DNA of 46,367 bases from Clostridia bacterium (GTDB taxonomy: Bacteria; Bacillota; Clostridia; Christensenellales; Borkfalkiaceae): NCBI GenBank assembly GCA_017886895.1, contig JAGHJD010000050.1:1-46367 (forward strand). Direction: 5' to 3'. Positions 23,766 to 31,346 of this stretch are shown piece after piece. The position numbers were made by a program, and so were the translations under genes. The notes under the pieces are model-generated. The model was not told the DNA's origin and ran no database searches. It saw only the letters and a list, made by a program, of their open reading frames with translations. Position 1 is the stretch's first letter. Each line of letters begins with the position of its first letter.

Positions 23766-24877
23766 AAAAACTCGGATTCGGACTTATGCGCCTTCCGCTG
23801 AAAAATGCGGACGACCCGAAGAGCATTGATTATGAACAGGTCTGCGTCATGGCGGACGCTTTCCTGGCGGCGGGTTTTACATATTTTGATACGGCGTACA
23901 TGTATCACGACGGGCTGAGTGAGACCGCCGTTAAAAAAGTACTTGTCGATCGGCACCCGCGCACAAGTTTTACGGTCACAAGCAAGCTGCCGACGATGCA
24001 TCTGCATGCGGCGGACGATCAGAAACGCATTTTTGAAGAACAGCTTGCGCGCACGGGTGCGGAGTATTTTGACGTCTATCTGCTGCACAATCTCGGAACG
24101 GAAAATTATGCAAAGGCGAAGCGCTTTAAAAGTTTTGAGTATATCGCCTCTTTGAAGGAGCAGGGCGTCATCAAAGAGATTGGTTTTTCCTTTCACGACC
24201 GCGCCGCCGTTCTGGACGAGATTTTGACGGAGCATCCGGAAGTCGACTATGTACAGCTACAGATCAACTATCTGGATTGGGAGGATGCGGGGATCCAGTC
24301 CCGCCTTTGCCATGAAACGGCAGTGCGGCACGGGAAAAAGGTCATCGTTATGGAGCCTGTCAAGGGCGGGAGCCTTGTCCGCCTGCCGCGAAGCATTTTG
24401 GACACATTTTCCGCGCTGCATGCGGATTGGTCGCCCGCATCCTGGGCGATTCGTTTTGCGGCGGGGCTGGATAACGTAGCCGTAGTGCTCAGCGGAATGT
24501 CCGATCTTGCGCAGGTCATGGACAATACAGGGTATATGAAAGAGTTCCGCCCGCTCGGCACACCTGAGATCGGGGTGCTGCGCGAGGCGGCGCGCGTTCT
24601 CTCGGAGGGAACGTCCATTCCCTGCACGGCGTGCCGCTATTGTACGGAAGTCTGTCCGAAACAGATCGCCATCCCGGAATATTTCTCTCTGTACAACAAC
24701 GAACAGCTCGCGAACAAAGGCGGGTATAGCCTTCAGAAGCAATATTATACGACATATGCACAGCATTTCGGGAAGGCGAGCGACTGCATCGGTTGCAAAC
24801 AATGCGAGAGCGCTTGTCCGCAGCATCTGCCCGTCCGCAGATACCTGAAAGAGATCGCGGCGCGCTATGAGACCTGA
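23762..24877 (+). CDS. Aldo/keto reductase with C-terminal 4Fe-4S ferredoxin domain
   Basis: A 371-residue fusion. Residues 1 to about 270 form an AKR barrel: GFGLMRLPL, TYFDTAYMYH with the Asp and Tyr, TSKLP with the Lys and YLLHNL with the His of the catalytic tetrad. The C-terminal part has two cysteine clusters, IPCTACRYCTEVCPK and DCIGCKQCESACPQ, each close to a 4Fe-4S site. This fused architecture is common in anaerobic Clostridia; electrons presumably pass between NAD(P)H and ferredoxin-type centres. The substrate is unknown. The ATG at 23762 overlaps the DUF1893 stop (ATGA). The longer track ORF starting at 23654 is an artefact. Confidence 0.92.
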   Translation: MKKLGFGLMRLPLKNADDPKSIDYEQVCVMADAFLAAGFTYFDTAYMYHDGLSETAVKKVLVDRHPRTSFTVTSKLPTMHLHAADDQKRIFEEQLARTGAEYFDVYLLHNLGTENYAKAKRFKSFEYIASLKEQGVIKEIGFSFHDRAAVLDEILTEHPEVDYVQLQINYLDWEDAGIQSRLCHETAVRHGKKVIVMEPVKGGSLVRLPRSILDTFSALHADWSPASWAIRFAAGLDNVAVVLSGMSDLAQVMDNTGYMKEFRPLGTPEIGVLREAARVLSEGTSIPCTACRYCTEVCPKQIAIPEYFSLYNNEQLANKGGYSLQKQYYTTYAQHFGKASDCIGCKQCESACPQHLPVRRYLKEIAARYET

Positions 24878-24898
24878 GCAGCGGAAGCGCAGCGAAAA

Positions 24899-24920
24899 GC
24901 CGTGCGGGGTCCCGCACGGC
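24899..24920 (-). terminator. Hairpin terminator for lexA (minus strand)
   Basis: A perfect 10-bp stem GCCGTGCGGG / CCCGCACGGC with a 2-base loop (GT); on the minus strand it is followed by TTTTC. It separates the convergent AKR and lexA genes. Confidence 0.65.
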
Positions 24921-24921
24921 G

Positions 24922-24960
24922 TAAAAGCTGAAGTTTGTTGTCGATAAAAGCTGAAGTCTG
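24922..24960. repeat. Short tandem direct repeat
   Basis: TAAAAGCTGAAGTTTG and TAAAAGCTGAAGTCTG, 16 bp each, 15 of 16 identical, start to start 23 bp. It lies in the 3' flank of lexA. Confidence 0.6.
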
Positions 24961-24963
24961 TTT

Positions 24964-25554
24964 TTAAAAACTGCGCACAAGCCCCACGACTCTGCCGAGG
25001 ATGCTCACTTCGTCCACGACGATGTCGTCCATCGCGTCGTTTTCGGGGTGAAGGACGAAGTGTCCGTCCCGTTTATAGAAGCGCTTGACGGTCGCGCTGT
25101 CGTCTATCAGCGCAACGACGATTTCGCCGTTTTCCGCGGTCGCCTGCTTTCGCACGACGATCTTGTCGCCGTCGAAGATCCCCGCGTTGATCATGCTCGT
25201 GCCGACGACGTTGAGCATGAACAGGTCGTTCCCGCGGAAACTGCCCGAAGGGAACGAGTAATAATCCTCATAGTTCTCATAGGCGAAGATCGGCTGCCCC
25301 GCAGTGACGGTACCGATGAGCGGGATGTTCACGGAAGCGTTTCTTTTAATGTTGACCGCCCTGTTTTTGTTCGGAGACTTGGAGAGAAGCCCTTCCTCGT
25401 TGAGCTTTTCCATGTAATAATAGGCGGATGCGGTGGATTTTATATCGAGTTTCGAGCAGATCTCGCGCACCGTGGGGGCGTATCCGTATTCGGCGTTGTA
25501 TTCGTTGATGAAGTCCAGCACCGCCTGCATCTTGCTCCTGCTTTTTTCGGACAT
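24964..25554 (-). CDS. lexA: LexA repressor
   Basis: SOS repressor of 196 residues on the minus strand. The N-terminal winged helix (residues 1-65) has the expected APTVREICSKLDIKSTASAYYYMEKL. The C-terminal S24 protease domain keeps the cleavage site Ala85-Gly86 (TVTAGQP), the nucleophile Ser120 (VVGTSM) and Lys157 (SATVKRF), so RecA-stimulated self-cleavage should work. GGAGG sits nine bases before the ATG. The promoter carries a LexA-box-like dyad over the -35, indicating self-repression. recA and uvrC lie elsewhere in the window, but I see no equally good box in front of them. Confidence 0.96.
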   Translation of the reverse strand: MSEKSRSKMQAVLDFINEYNAEYGYAPTVREICSKLDIKSTASAYYYMEKLNEEGLLSKSPNKNRAVNIKRNASVNIPLIGTVTAGQPIFAYENYEDYYSFPSGSFRGNDLFMLNVVGTSMINAGIFDGDKIVVRKQATAENGEIVVALIDDSATVKRFYKRDGHFVLHPENDAMDDIVVDEVSILGRVVGLVRSF

Positions 25555-25579
25555 GGAAGGCTACCTCCTTTTTAGAAAC

Positions 25580-25608
25580 AGTATAACATGTTTCGTGTAA
25601 AAATGCAA
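25580..25608 (-). promoter_or_regulatory. Promoter of lexA
   Basis: On the minus strand: TTGCAT, 17 bp, TATACT. A further dyad, GAAAC-N10-GTTTC, brackets the -10 region. Confidence 0.78.
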
Positions 25609-25619
25609 ACAAATGTTTG
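25606..25619. promoter_or_regulatory. LexA-box-like operator between lexA and the 8-Cys gene
   Basis: CAAAC-AAAT-GTTTG matches the CGAAC-N4-GTTCG layout of Gram-positive SOS boxes with one base changed in each arm. It overlaps the -35 of lexA and lies upstream of the divergent miniprotein gene. Confidence 0.6.
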
Positions 25620-25661
25620 AATAAATCGGAAAAATTTAAAATTATTTTGGAGAAAAGGGAG

Positions 25662-25847
25662 ATGGAGACGCAAAAGTGTGTTTTGTATGACAGAGACTGC
25701 ATTGGCTGCCTCGAATGCGAAATGTGCGACCTCGACCCGTCGAAGGTCTGCGACAACTGCGGCAAGTGTCTGGAGATCCATGACAGCGCCGTTATCCGTA
25801 TTGACGGCATTTACGGTGCGGACGGGCAAAAAAGGAAGGGAAACTGA
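25662..25847 (+). CDS. Eight-cysteine miniprotein
   Basis: A 61-residue protein with Cys at about 6, 13, 16, 19, 22, 30, 33 and 36. The core CIGCLECEMC followed by CDNCGKCLEI resembles a compact ferredoxin-like or zinc-ribbon unit, but I do not recognise a named family. The ATG at 25662 is chosen because TTGGAG lies nine bases upstream; the track's TTG at 25617 falls inside the LexA-box-like site. It is divergent from lexA and shares its control region. A role in metal or cluster binding is plausible from composition alone, and SOS control is an inference from the shared operator. Confidence 0.7.
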   Translation: METQKCVLYDRDCIGCLECEMCDLDPSKVCDNCGKCLEIHDSAVIRIDGIYGADGQKRKGN

Positions 25848-25857
25848 GCGGATTTTC

Positions 25858-25886
25858 TTTACAATCCCGTGCGGACATGCTATACT
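25858..25886 (+). promoter_or_regulatory. Promoter for the PC4-like gene
   Basis: TTTACA, 17 bp, TATACT; further TATAAT-like sequences follow immediately. Confidence 0.7.
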
Positions 25887-25933
25887 GTATATAATATAAT
25901 AATTTTTCCGCTGCGGCGGAACGGAGGCCCTGC

Positions 25934-26155
25934 ATGGCAGAACTCAAATATGAGATCGTGGAAAAAATAGGTGAACTCGGCGAGACGGGGAACGGGTGGA
26001 AGAAGGAACTGAATCTCGTCAGTTGGAACGAGCGCGAGCCCGTCTATGACATCCGTACCTGGAACGAATCGCATGACAGGATGGGCAAGGGCATCACGCT
26101 TTCACAGGATGAGATCAAGACGCTCAAAGAGCTGCTTGAAAAGGCGGACATCTGA
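25934..26155 (+). CDS. YdbC-family PC4-like ssDNA-binding protein
   Basis: A 73-residue protein matching the bacterial PC4/p15 family (YdbC type): KYEIVEKIGELGE, then GWKKELNLVSWN, YDIRTWNESHDRMGKGITL and a final helix. In the family the fold is a beta-sheet dimer that binds single-stranded DNA or RNA and the cellular role in bacteria is unclear. GGAGG precedes the ATG and a promoter lies upstream. A terminator follows, so it is a single-gene unit between the 8-Cys gene and purB. Confidence 0.87.
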   Translation: MAELKYEIVEKIGELGETGNGWKKELNLVSWNEREPVYDIRTWNESHDRMGKGITLSQDEIKTLKELLEKADI

Positions 26156-26162
26156 AGAAGAG

Positions 26163-26189
26163 GGGGCGACTTTATGTTGCTCCTTTTTT
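26163..26189 (+). terminator. Terminator after the PC4-like gene
   Basis: GGGGCGAC / GTTGCTCC (with two G-U pairs), 5-nt loop, then six T. Confidence 0.75.
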
Positions 26190-26242
26190 AAGTGCGCGCA
26201 TATGTTGCGGCGCGAAACGGAAAAATAAAACAGGAGAGTACA

Positions 26243-27679
26243 ATGGCGGATACAAGCATTTACGAAAACCCGCTGCTCAGCAGATATGCGAGCCGCGAAA
26301 TGGCGGAAAATTTTTCTGACGATAAGAAGTTCCGCCTGTGGCGCAGGCTGTGGATCGCGCTGGCGGAGTCGGAGAAGGAGCTCGGGCTTCCTATCACCGA
26401 TGCGCAGATCGCGGAGATGAAGGCGCATGCGGACGACATCAACTATGACGATGCGCGCAAATTTGAAAGCGAAGTGCGGCACGACGTTATGGCGCATGTC
26501 AAGGCGTTCGGGAAACTTGCACCGTCGGCTATGCCGATCATCCATCTCGGCGCGACTTCCTGTTACGTGACGGACAATGCCGAGATCATGATCATCAACG
26601 ATGCGCTCGCCCTTGTCGAAAAAAAGCTCGTCAACGTGATGGACAAGCTGCAAAGGTTTGCGCGGAAATACAAGGCGCTGCCCACGCTCGGGTTTACGCA
26701 TTTGCAGCCTGCGCAGCTTACGACGGTCGGCAAGCGCGCGACGCTTTGGCTCTCCGATTTGGCGATGGACTACCGCAGCCTCTCCGATCTGAAGGGCACG
26801 GTGAAACTGCGCGGGGTCAAGGGTACGACGGGGACGCAGGCGAGTTTTCTCGACCTCTTCGACGGCGACGGCGCTAAGGTCAAAGCGCTTGAAAAGCTGG
26901 TGGTCTCCAAGCTCGGCTACGACAAAGTGTACGGTGTGACGGGGCAGACCTATCCTCGTAAATTCGACTACAATGTCCTGTGCGTGCTTTCGCAGATCGC
27001 GCAGAGCTGCTATCGGTTCTCCAACGACGTCCGTTTGCTGCAGCATATGAAAGAGGTGGAAGAGCCTTTTGAAAAGCATCAGATCGGTTCGTCCGCCATG
27101 GCATATAAGCGCAACCCGATGCGCAGCGAGCGCATGGGCTCGCTCGCGCGGTATGTGCTGAGCCTTCCCATAAACTGTGCGGTCACGGCGTCTACGCAGT
27201 GGTTTGAACGCACCCTCGACGACAGCGCGAACAAACGCATCGTCATCGCGCAGGCGTTCCTTTCGGTGGATGCGATCCTGAACCTGTACCTCAATATTGC
27301 CGAAAATCTCGTCGTGTACGAGAAAGTCATTGCCAAGCATATCGCGGCGGAACTTCCCTTTATGGCGACGGAAAACATCATGATGGAGTGCGTCAAGGCG
27401 GGCGGCAACAGACAGGAACTGCACGAGCGCATCCGCGTGCTCTCCATGGAGGCGGCGAAGAACGTCAAAGCGGAGGGAAAGGAGAACAACCTCATCGACC
27501 TCATCCGCGCAGACGAGATGTTTGCACCCGTCCGCGACCGCCTCGGCGAGATCCTGGATGCAAAGAAATTCATCGGCAGGAGCCCCGAGCAGGTCGAGGA
27601 ATTTCTGTCGGAAGAGATCGACCCGATCCTTGCGGCGCATGCTGCGGAATTGGGAGAGAGCGGCGAGGTCCGCGTGTAG
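26243..27679 (+). CDS. purB: Adenylosuccinate lyase
   Basis: Enzyme of purine synthesis acting twice: SAICAR to AICAR, and adenylosuccinate to AMP, releasing fumarate. From the ATG at 26243 the product is 478 residues. The fumarase/aspartase-superfamily signature is SSAMAYKRNPMRSE, and the first conserved stretch IIHLGATSCYVTDN and the catalytic His region GFTHLQPAQLTT are present. AGGAGAG lies before this ATG. The track's earlier start at 26192 would use sequence right after the terminator and is rejected. No other pur gene is adjacent. A GC-rich dyad follows the stop. Confidence 0.95.
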   Translation: MADTSIYENPLLSRYASREMAENFSDDKKFRLWRRLWIALAESEKELGLPITDAQIAEMKAHADDINYDDARKFESEVRHDVMAHVKAFGKLAPSAMPIIHLGATSCYVTDNAEIMIINDALALVEKKLVNVMDKLQRFARKYKALPTLGFTHLQPAQLTTVGKRATLWLSDLAMDYRSLSDLKGTVKLRGVKGTTGTQASFLDLFDGDGAKVKALEKLVVSKLGYDKVYGVTGQTYPRKFDYNVLCVLSQIAQSCYRFSNDVRLLQHMKEVEEPFEKHQIGSSAMAYKRNPMRSERMGSLARYVLSLPINCAVTASTQWFERTLDDSANKRIVIAQAFLSVDAILNLYLNIAENLVVYEKVIAKHIAAELPFMATENIMMECVKAGGNRQELHERIRVLSMEAAKNVKAEGKENNLIDLIRADEMFAPVRDRLGEILDAKKFIGRSPEQVEEFLSEEIDPILAAHAAELGESGEVRV

Positions 27680-27731
27680 GAGCAAGAGAGCGGGGAACAA
27701 AAGCAGAGGGGATTTACCCTTATTCCGCGCC

Positions 27732-27776
27732 GCGGCGGCGGGCTGTTTTGTTTGACAGTGCGCCGCCGCTTGTTTT
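27732..27776 (+). terminator. GC-rich dyad after purB overlapping the suf promoter
   Basis: GCGGCGGCG and CGCCGCCGC (perfect 9-bp arms, 20-nt loop) followed by TTGTTTT. It fits a purB terminator, yet the -35 of the next promoter lies inside its loop. Confidence 0.55.
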
Positions 27777-27781
27777 ATAAT
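27752..27781 (+). promoter_or_regulatory. Promoter for the sufC-sufB pair
   Basis: TTGACA, 18 bp, TATAAT. Transcription should start near 27788, after the GTG used as ORF start in the track, so sufC must begin downstream. A CGGCGC/GCGCCG hairpin lies in the leader. Confidence 0.82.
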
Positions 27782-27833
27782 CGTGAAAATCCTGAAGGGA
27801 GAATGCGGCGCGTCGGGCGCCGTAAAAATCGGT

Positions 27834-28556
27834 ATGGTAGAATTGAAAGATATTTCTTATTCCGTCAAGGACGAGACGAGCGGAAAAATGCAGGACATTT
27901 TGAAAGACATCAATATCCGCTTCGACGATGCGTCCATTACGGTCATCACGGGACCGAACGGCAGCGGAAAATCCACGCTGATCAAACTGCTGATGGGTCT
28001 GGAGAAGCCCACGGCGGGACGGATCCTGTTCAACGGGGAGGATGTCACGCCCCTCTCCGTCACAGAGCGGGCAAAGCGCGGGTTTACGATCGCCTTCCAG
28101 CAGCCCGTCCGTTTTAAGGGCATTTCCGTCAAAAAGCTGCTGACGCTCGCCAGCGGTGAGCAGCAGGACATCGGGCAGATGTGCGGCTATCTCTCAGCGG
28201 TCGGGCTGTGCGCGCGTGATTATATCGACAGGCAGGTGGACGGTACGCTGTCGGGCGGCGAACTCAAGCGGATCGAGCTTGCCATGGCGCTTGCCAAGGG
28301 CGGCGAGGTGTTTTTGCTGGACGAGCCCGAGGCGGGAATCGACCTGTGGAGCTTTGAAGATCTTGTCCGTATTTTCAACCGCTTGCGGGATAAGACGGTC
28401 ATCATTGTCAGTCACCAGCACAGGATCCTCGAAACTGCGGACAGGATCGTGCTCTTTGAGAACGACAAGGTCGTCACCGCGGGCAAAAAAGAGGAAATGT
28501 TCGAAAAACTTGCGCAGCGCCCCGCGCTGTGCTCGATGCAGGTCAAGGAGGTTTGA
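27834..28556 (+). CDS. sufC: Fe-S assembly ATPase SufC
   Basis: A 240-residue soluble ABC ATPase of the SUF system, which drives conformational change in the SufB-type scaffold while an Fe-S cluster is built. Walker A GPNGSGKST is at about 40-48, the Q-loop follows as IAFQQPVRFKG, the signature is LSGGELKR, Walker B is VFLLDEPEAGID and the H-loop is IIVSHQHR. The ATG at 27834 gives the normal N-terminus MVELKDISYSV. The upstream GTG at 27783 would precede the predicted transcription start. The scaffold gene follows after a 4-bp gap. Confidence 0.92.
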   Translation: MVELKDISYSVKDETSGKMQDILKDINIRFDDASITVITGPNGSGKSTLIKLLMGLEKPTAGRILFNGEDVTPLSVTERAKRGFTIAFQQPVRFKGISVKKLLTLASGEQQDIGQMCGYLSAVGLCARDYIDRQVDGTLSGGELKRIELAMALAKGGEVFLLDEPEAGIDLWSFEDLVRIFNRLRDKTVIIVSHQHRILETADRIVLFENDKVVTAGKKEEMFEKLAQRPALCSMQVKEV

Positions 28557-28560
28557 ATAT

Positions 28561-29484
28561 ATGGATACGACGGCAACAGACAGGGAACTTCTTGAGACCA
28601 TTGCCGACCTGCACGGGGTGCCGGAGGGGAGTTTCAACATCCGCAAAAACGGAAAGCTCCTTGCCCGCAGCAGCGACACGGATATCGAGATCGTCTCCAA
28701 AACGGATAAAGACGGGATCGACATCATCGTGCGCCCCGGTGTAAAAAATAAGTCGGTGCATATTCCCGTCCTTCTGACGGTCGGGGATTTTCAGGATACG
28801 GTGTACAACGATTTCTATATCGGCGACGGTGCGGACGTGACGATCATCGCGGGCTGCGGCATACACAACGACACCTGCGATTCGGCAGAGCACGACGGGA
28901 TACACACCTTTTATGTCGGGAAGAATGCGAAAGTCCGCTATGTTGAGCGGCACTATGCAAACGGCAGCGGCACGGGCAAGAAAGTTTTTGACCCGATCAC
29001 GAAGATCTATCAGAAAGAGCGTTCTTGTTTTATCCTCGAATCCACGCAGCTCGGCGGCGTCACCTATACCGACCGCAAGACTTATGCGAGCATCGGGAAG
29101 GACGCGACGCTGCTCGTCAAGGAAAAGATTTTGACGGACGGAGAGGAGCGCGCGGTCACCGATTTCAAGGTCAACCTGCGCGGCAAAGGCAGCCGCGCGG
29201 ATATTGTCAGCCGTTCGGTCGCTCGGGGTAATTCCTTCCAGCATTTCCGCTCCGATCTGATCGGCAGGAATGAATGTTTCGGGCATGTAGAGTGCGACGG
29301 CATCGTGCTTGAAAGCGCACGCATCATGTCTACGCCCAAAATCGATGCCGTCAGTACAGAGGCGAGCCTCGTGCACGAGGCTGCCGTCGGCAAGATCGCG
29401 GGCGAACAGCTCATCAAGCTGATGAGCCTCGGGCTGACCGAACAGGAGGCGGAAAACGCCGTTATCCAGGGATTTTTAGGGTAA
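28561..29484 (+). CDS. SufB/SufD-family Fe-S scaffold, compact form
   Basis: A 307-residue SufBD-fold protein, far shorter than typical SufB (about 470). It consists mainly of the beta-helix core, for example VTIIAGCGIHNDTC and YVGKNAKVRYVERHY. The SufB functional positions appear kept: Cys245 in HVECDGIV aligns with the essential SufB Cys, and His272-Glu273 in VHEAAVGKI with the conserved HE pair. GGAGG precedes the ATG by nine bases. With SufC it forms a two-gene cluster; SufD, SufS, SufU and SufE are not adjacent. This matches the minimal SmsCB (SMS) type machinery described as ancestral to SUF. A terminator ends the operon. Confidence 0.88.
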   Translation: MDTTATDRELLETIADLHGVPEGSFNIRKNGKLLARSSDTDIEIVSKTDKDGIDIIVRPGVKNKSVHIPVLLTVGDFQDTVYNDFYIGDGADVTIIAGCGIHNDTCDSAEHDGIHTFYVGKNAKVRYVERHYANGSGTGKKVFDPITKIYQKERSCFILESTQLGGVTYTDRKTYASIGKDATLLVKEKILTDGEERAVTDFKVNLRGKGSRADIVSRSVARGNSFQHFRSDLIGRNECFGHVECDGIVLESARIMSTPKIDAVSTEASLVHEAAVGKIAGEQLIKLMSLGLTEQEAENAVIQGFLG

Positions 29485-29502
29485 AACCAACTTAGCGTAA
29501 AG

Positions 29503-29528
29503 AGCCGCGCCTGTGTGCGCGGCTTTTT
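29503..29528 (+). terminator. Terminator after the suf pair
   Basis: AGCCGCGC / GCGCGGCT with a 6-nt loop, then TTTT. Confidence 0.88.
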
Positions 29529-29601
29529 CATGTTTGCGGAACAGAGCGTCAGTGTTGTGGCATAAAATGGCAGTGAGCGATCTCACGGAGGATAAAGCCG
29601 C

Positions 29602-30390
29602 ATGGAATGGCTGATGTATCTGCCCGTATGGCTGCAGGCGCTCTTTGCGACTGCCTTCACCTATGCCATGACCGCGTTCGGCGCGTCATTCGTTTTTTTA
29701 TCCAAGAAGATCAGACCGTCCGTTCTGACTCTCATGCAGGGCAGTGCGGCGGGGATCATGATAGCGGCGAGTTTTTTCTCGCTCTTGCAGCCCGCCGCAG
29801 AACGGCTGGAGGGGGCGGGCGCTGCGTCTGCGCTCGTCCTCGGCGCCGGATTCGCGGCGGGCGGCATTTTTATTGTCTGTGCCGATCTGCTGCTGCGCCG
29901 TCTGCGCAGGTTTTCGGACGGAAAACATCGGAGCGGCGCCCTTACGTTTTTTGCAATGACGCTGCACAATATCCCCGAAGGATTTTCCGTGGGCGTCGCA
30001 TTCGGTTCTCTTGCCGCGGGTGATGCCGCAGGGTGGGTCGCCGCGGCTCTCCTTGCGCTCGGGATCGGGATACAGAATTTCCCGGAAGGGCTTTGCGTCG
30101 CCATGCCCATGCGCTTGCAGGGATATACGGCGGGCAGAGCTTTCCTCTACGGGCAGTTTTCGGGGCTTGTCGAAATAGCGGCGGGCGTGCTGGGGGCGCT
30201 AGCGGTCGGCGCGATCTCAGCACTTCTCCCGTGGGCGCTCTCCTTTTCGGCGGGCGCGATGATAGCAGTCTCCTGTGCGGAGCTGATACCGGGGTGTTAT
30301 GCGGAGGGGAAGACGCTCGCAACGGGCGGGATCGTGTTCGGGTTTGTACTCATGATGGTGCTGGATATTTGCGCAAAATTTTTCGTATAA
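29602..30390 (+). CDS. ZIP-family metal transporter
   Basis: A 262-residue polytopic membrane protein of the ZupT/ZIP family importing Zn2+ or other divalent metals. About eight transmembrane helices can be drawn. The metal-site motifs of helices 4 and 5 are present as HNIPEGFSVGVAFG and IQNFPEGLCVAMPMR. The second has Asn in place of the usual His, common in this subgroup. The helix 4-3 loop is short and contains RRLRRFSDGKHRSG. A GGAGG lies ten bases before the ATG. It stands alone between the suf terminator and the SDR gene. Confidence 0.92.
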   Translation: MEWLMYLPVWLQALFATAFTYAMTAFGASFVFLSKKIRPSVLTLMQGSAAGIMIAASFFSLLQPAAERLEGAGAASALVLGAGFAAGGIFIVCADLLLRRLRRFSDGKHRSGALTFFAMTLHNIPEGFSVGVAFGSLAAGDAAGWVAAALLALGIGIQNFPEGLCVAMPMRLQGYTAGRAFLYGQFSGLVEIAAGVLGALAVGAISALLPWALSFSAGAMIAVSCAELIPGCYAEGKTLATGGIVFGFVLMMVLDICAKFFV

Positions 30391-30429
30391 AAAGGTATAG
30401 CGTCCGCGCGATCCGTCAATACTTTCGGC

Positions 30430-31293
30430 ATGGAAACGGTAAATAAACGGGATCCCGCGGGCGGCAGAGCCGTTCCGGCGGAAAGGGAACGATCGGAAAA
30501 CACAAAAAAGACGGTCATAATCGTCGGCGCTTCGTCGGGGATCGGATATGAGACGGCGCTGCGCCTTGTCGGCCGCGGCTTTTCCGTCATCAATATATCA
30601 CGCACGCCCTGTTCTATGCAGCAGGTCAAAAATTATGCTGCGGACGTCACTGTGGGGGATACGCTGGAAAAGGCGATGGCGGATGCGGTGCAGGCAGCGG
30701 GCGGATTGTATGCACTCATTTACAGTGCCGGCTGTTCGATGGCGGCGCCCATTGAATATGCGGAGGAAAAGGATTACCGCTATCTGTTCGACGTCAACTA
30801 TTTCGGGGCGCTGCGCGCACTCCGCTGTGCCGTGCCGCACCTGAAAAAGAGGGGAGGGCGGGTCATTTTCGTAAGTTCGATGGGCGGAACGTTCCCCATT
30901 GCCTTTGACAGTTTTTACAGTAGTTCAAAAGCTGCCGTAGATATGCTCGCCAAGGCGGCTGCGATTGAGTTGGAGCCGTATCATATCTTTGTCAGCTCCG
31001 TGCAGCCCGGCGGCACGTCGACGGGGTTTACTTTTAAGCGGAAGATCTATCCCGATGAGGAAAACCGCGAATATGCGGCAAAACTCAAGCGCGCGACGGC
31101 GGCTCTCGCCAATATGGAACAGGGAGGGCTGAGCGCGGGCGAAGTTGCAAAGCAGGTCGCCGACGTGCTCTGCGACAAACACCCGCCGCTCTCGGTCCGC
31201 TGCGGCGGCATGAGCAAATTTTACGCCGCGGTAAAGCGCGTTCTTCCCGAGAGCGCTACGCAGTATATCAACAAAAAAGCATATAAGCAGTGA
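30430..31293 (+). CDS. Short-chain dehydrogenase/reductase
   Basis: A 287-residue SDR with a Rossmann fold. A charged N-terminal extension of about 25 residues precedes the cofactor motif GASSGIG. NAG is replaced by SAG in the middle motif, the catalytic Ser is in VIFVSSMGG, and the YxxxK motif reads YSSSK. The Arg in NISRTP after strand 2 favours NADP(H). The substrate is unknown; sterol- or lipid-like ketones are common for this type but cannot be read here. No Shine-Dalgarno stands out before the ATG, so a slightly later start is possible. A strong terminator follows. Confidence 0.88.
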   Translation: METVNKRDPAGGRAVPAERERSENTKKTVIIVGASSGIGYETALRLVGRGFSVINISRTPCSMQQVKNYAADVTVGDTLEKAMADAVQAAGGLYALIYSAGCSMAAPIEYAEEKDYRYLFDVNYFGALRALRCAVPHLKKRGGRVIFVSSMGGTFPIAFDSFYSSSKAAVDMLAKAAAIELEPYHIFVSSVQPGGTSTGFTFKRKIYPDEENREYAAKLKRATAALANMEQGGLSAGEVAKQVADVLCDKHPPLSVRCGGMSKFYAAVKRVLPESATQYINKKAYKQ

Positions 31294-31308
31294 TCGCCCG
31301 AAAAGGGG

Positions 31309-31342
31309 AACGCCCTGCGCCGAACGGCGCAGGGCGTTTTTT
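31309..31342 (+). terminator. Terminator after the SDR gene
   Basis: AACGCCCTGCGCC / GGCGCAGGGCGTT, a 13-bp stem, then four further T. It also separates the SDR from the convergent SRP RNA gene. Confidence 0.92.
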
Positions 31343-31346
31343 ATCA

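Noticed and set aside
26102-27700. 532-aa minus-strand ORF opposite purB
   Set aside because: Antisense shadow of purB.
27783-27833. GTG start for sufC in the ORF track
   Set aside because: It precedes the predicted transcription start of the suf promoter, and the extra peptide does not match the SufC N-terminus.
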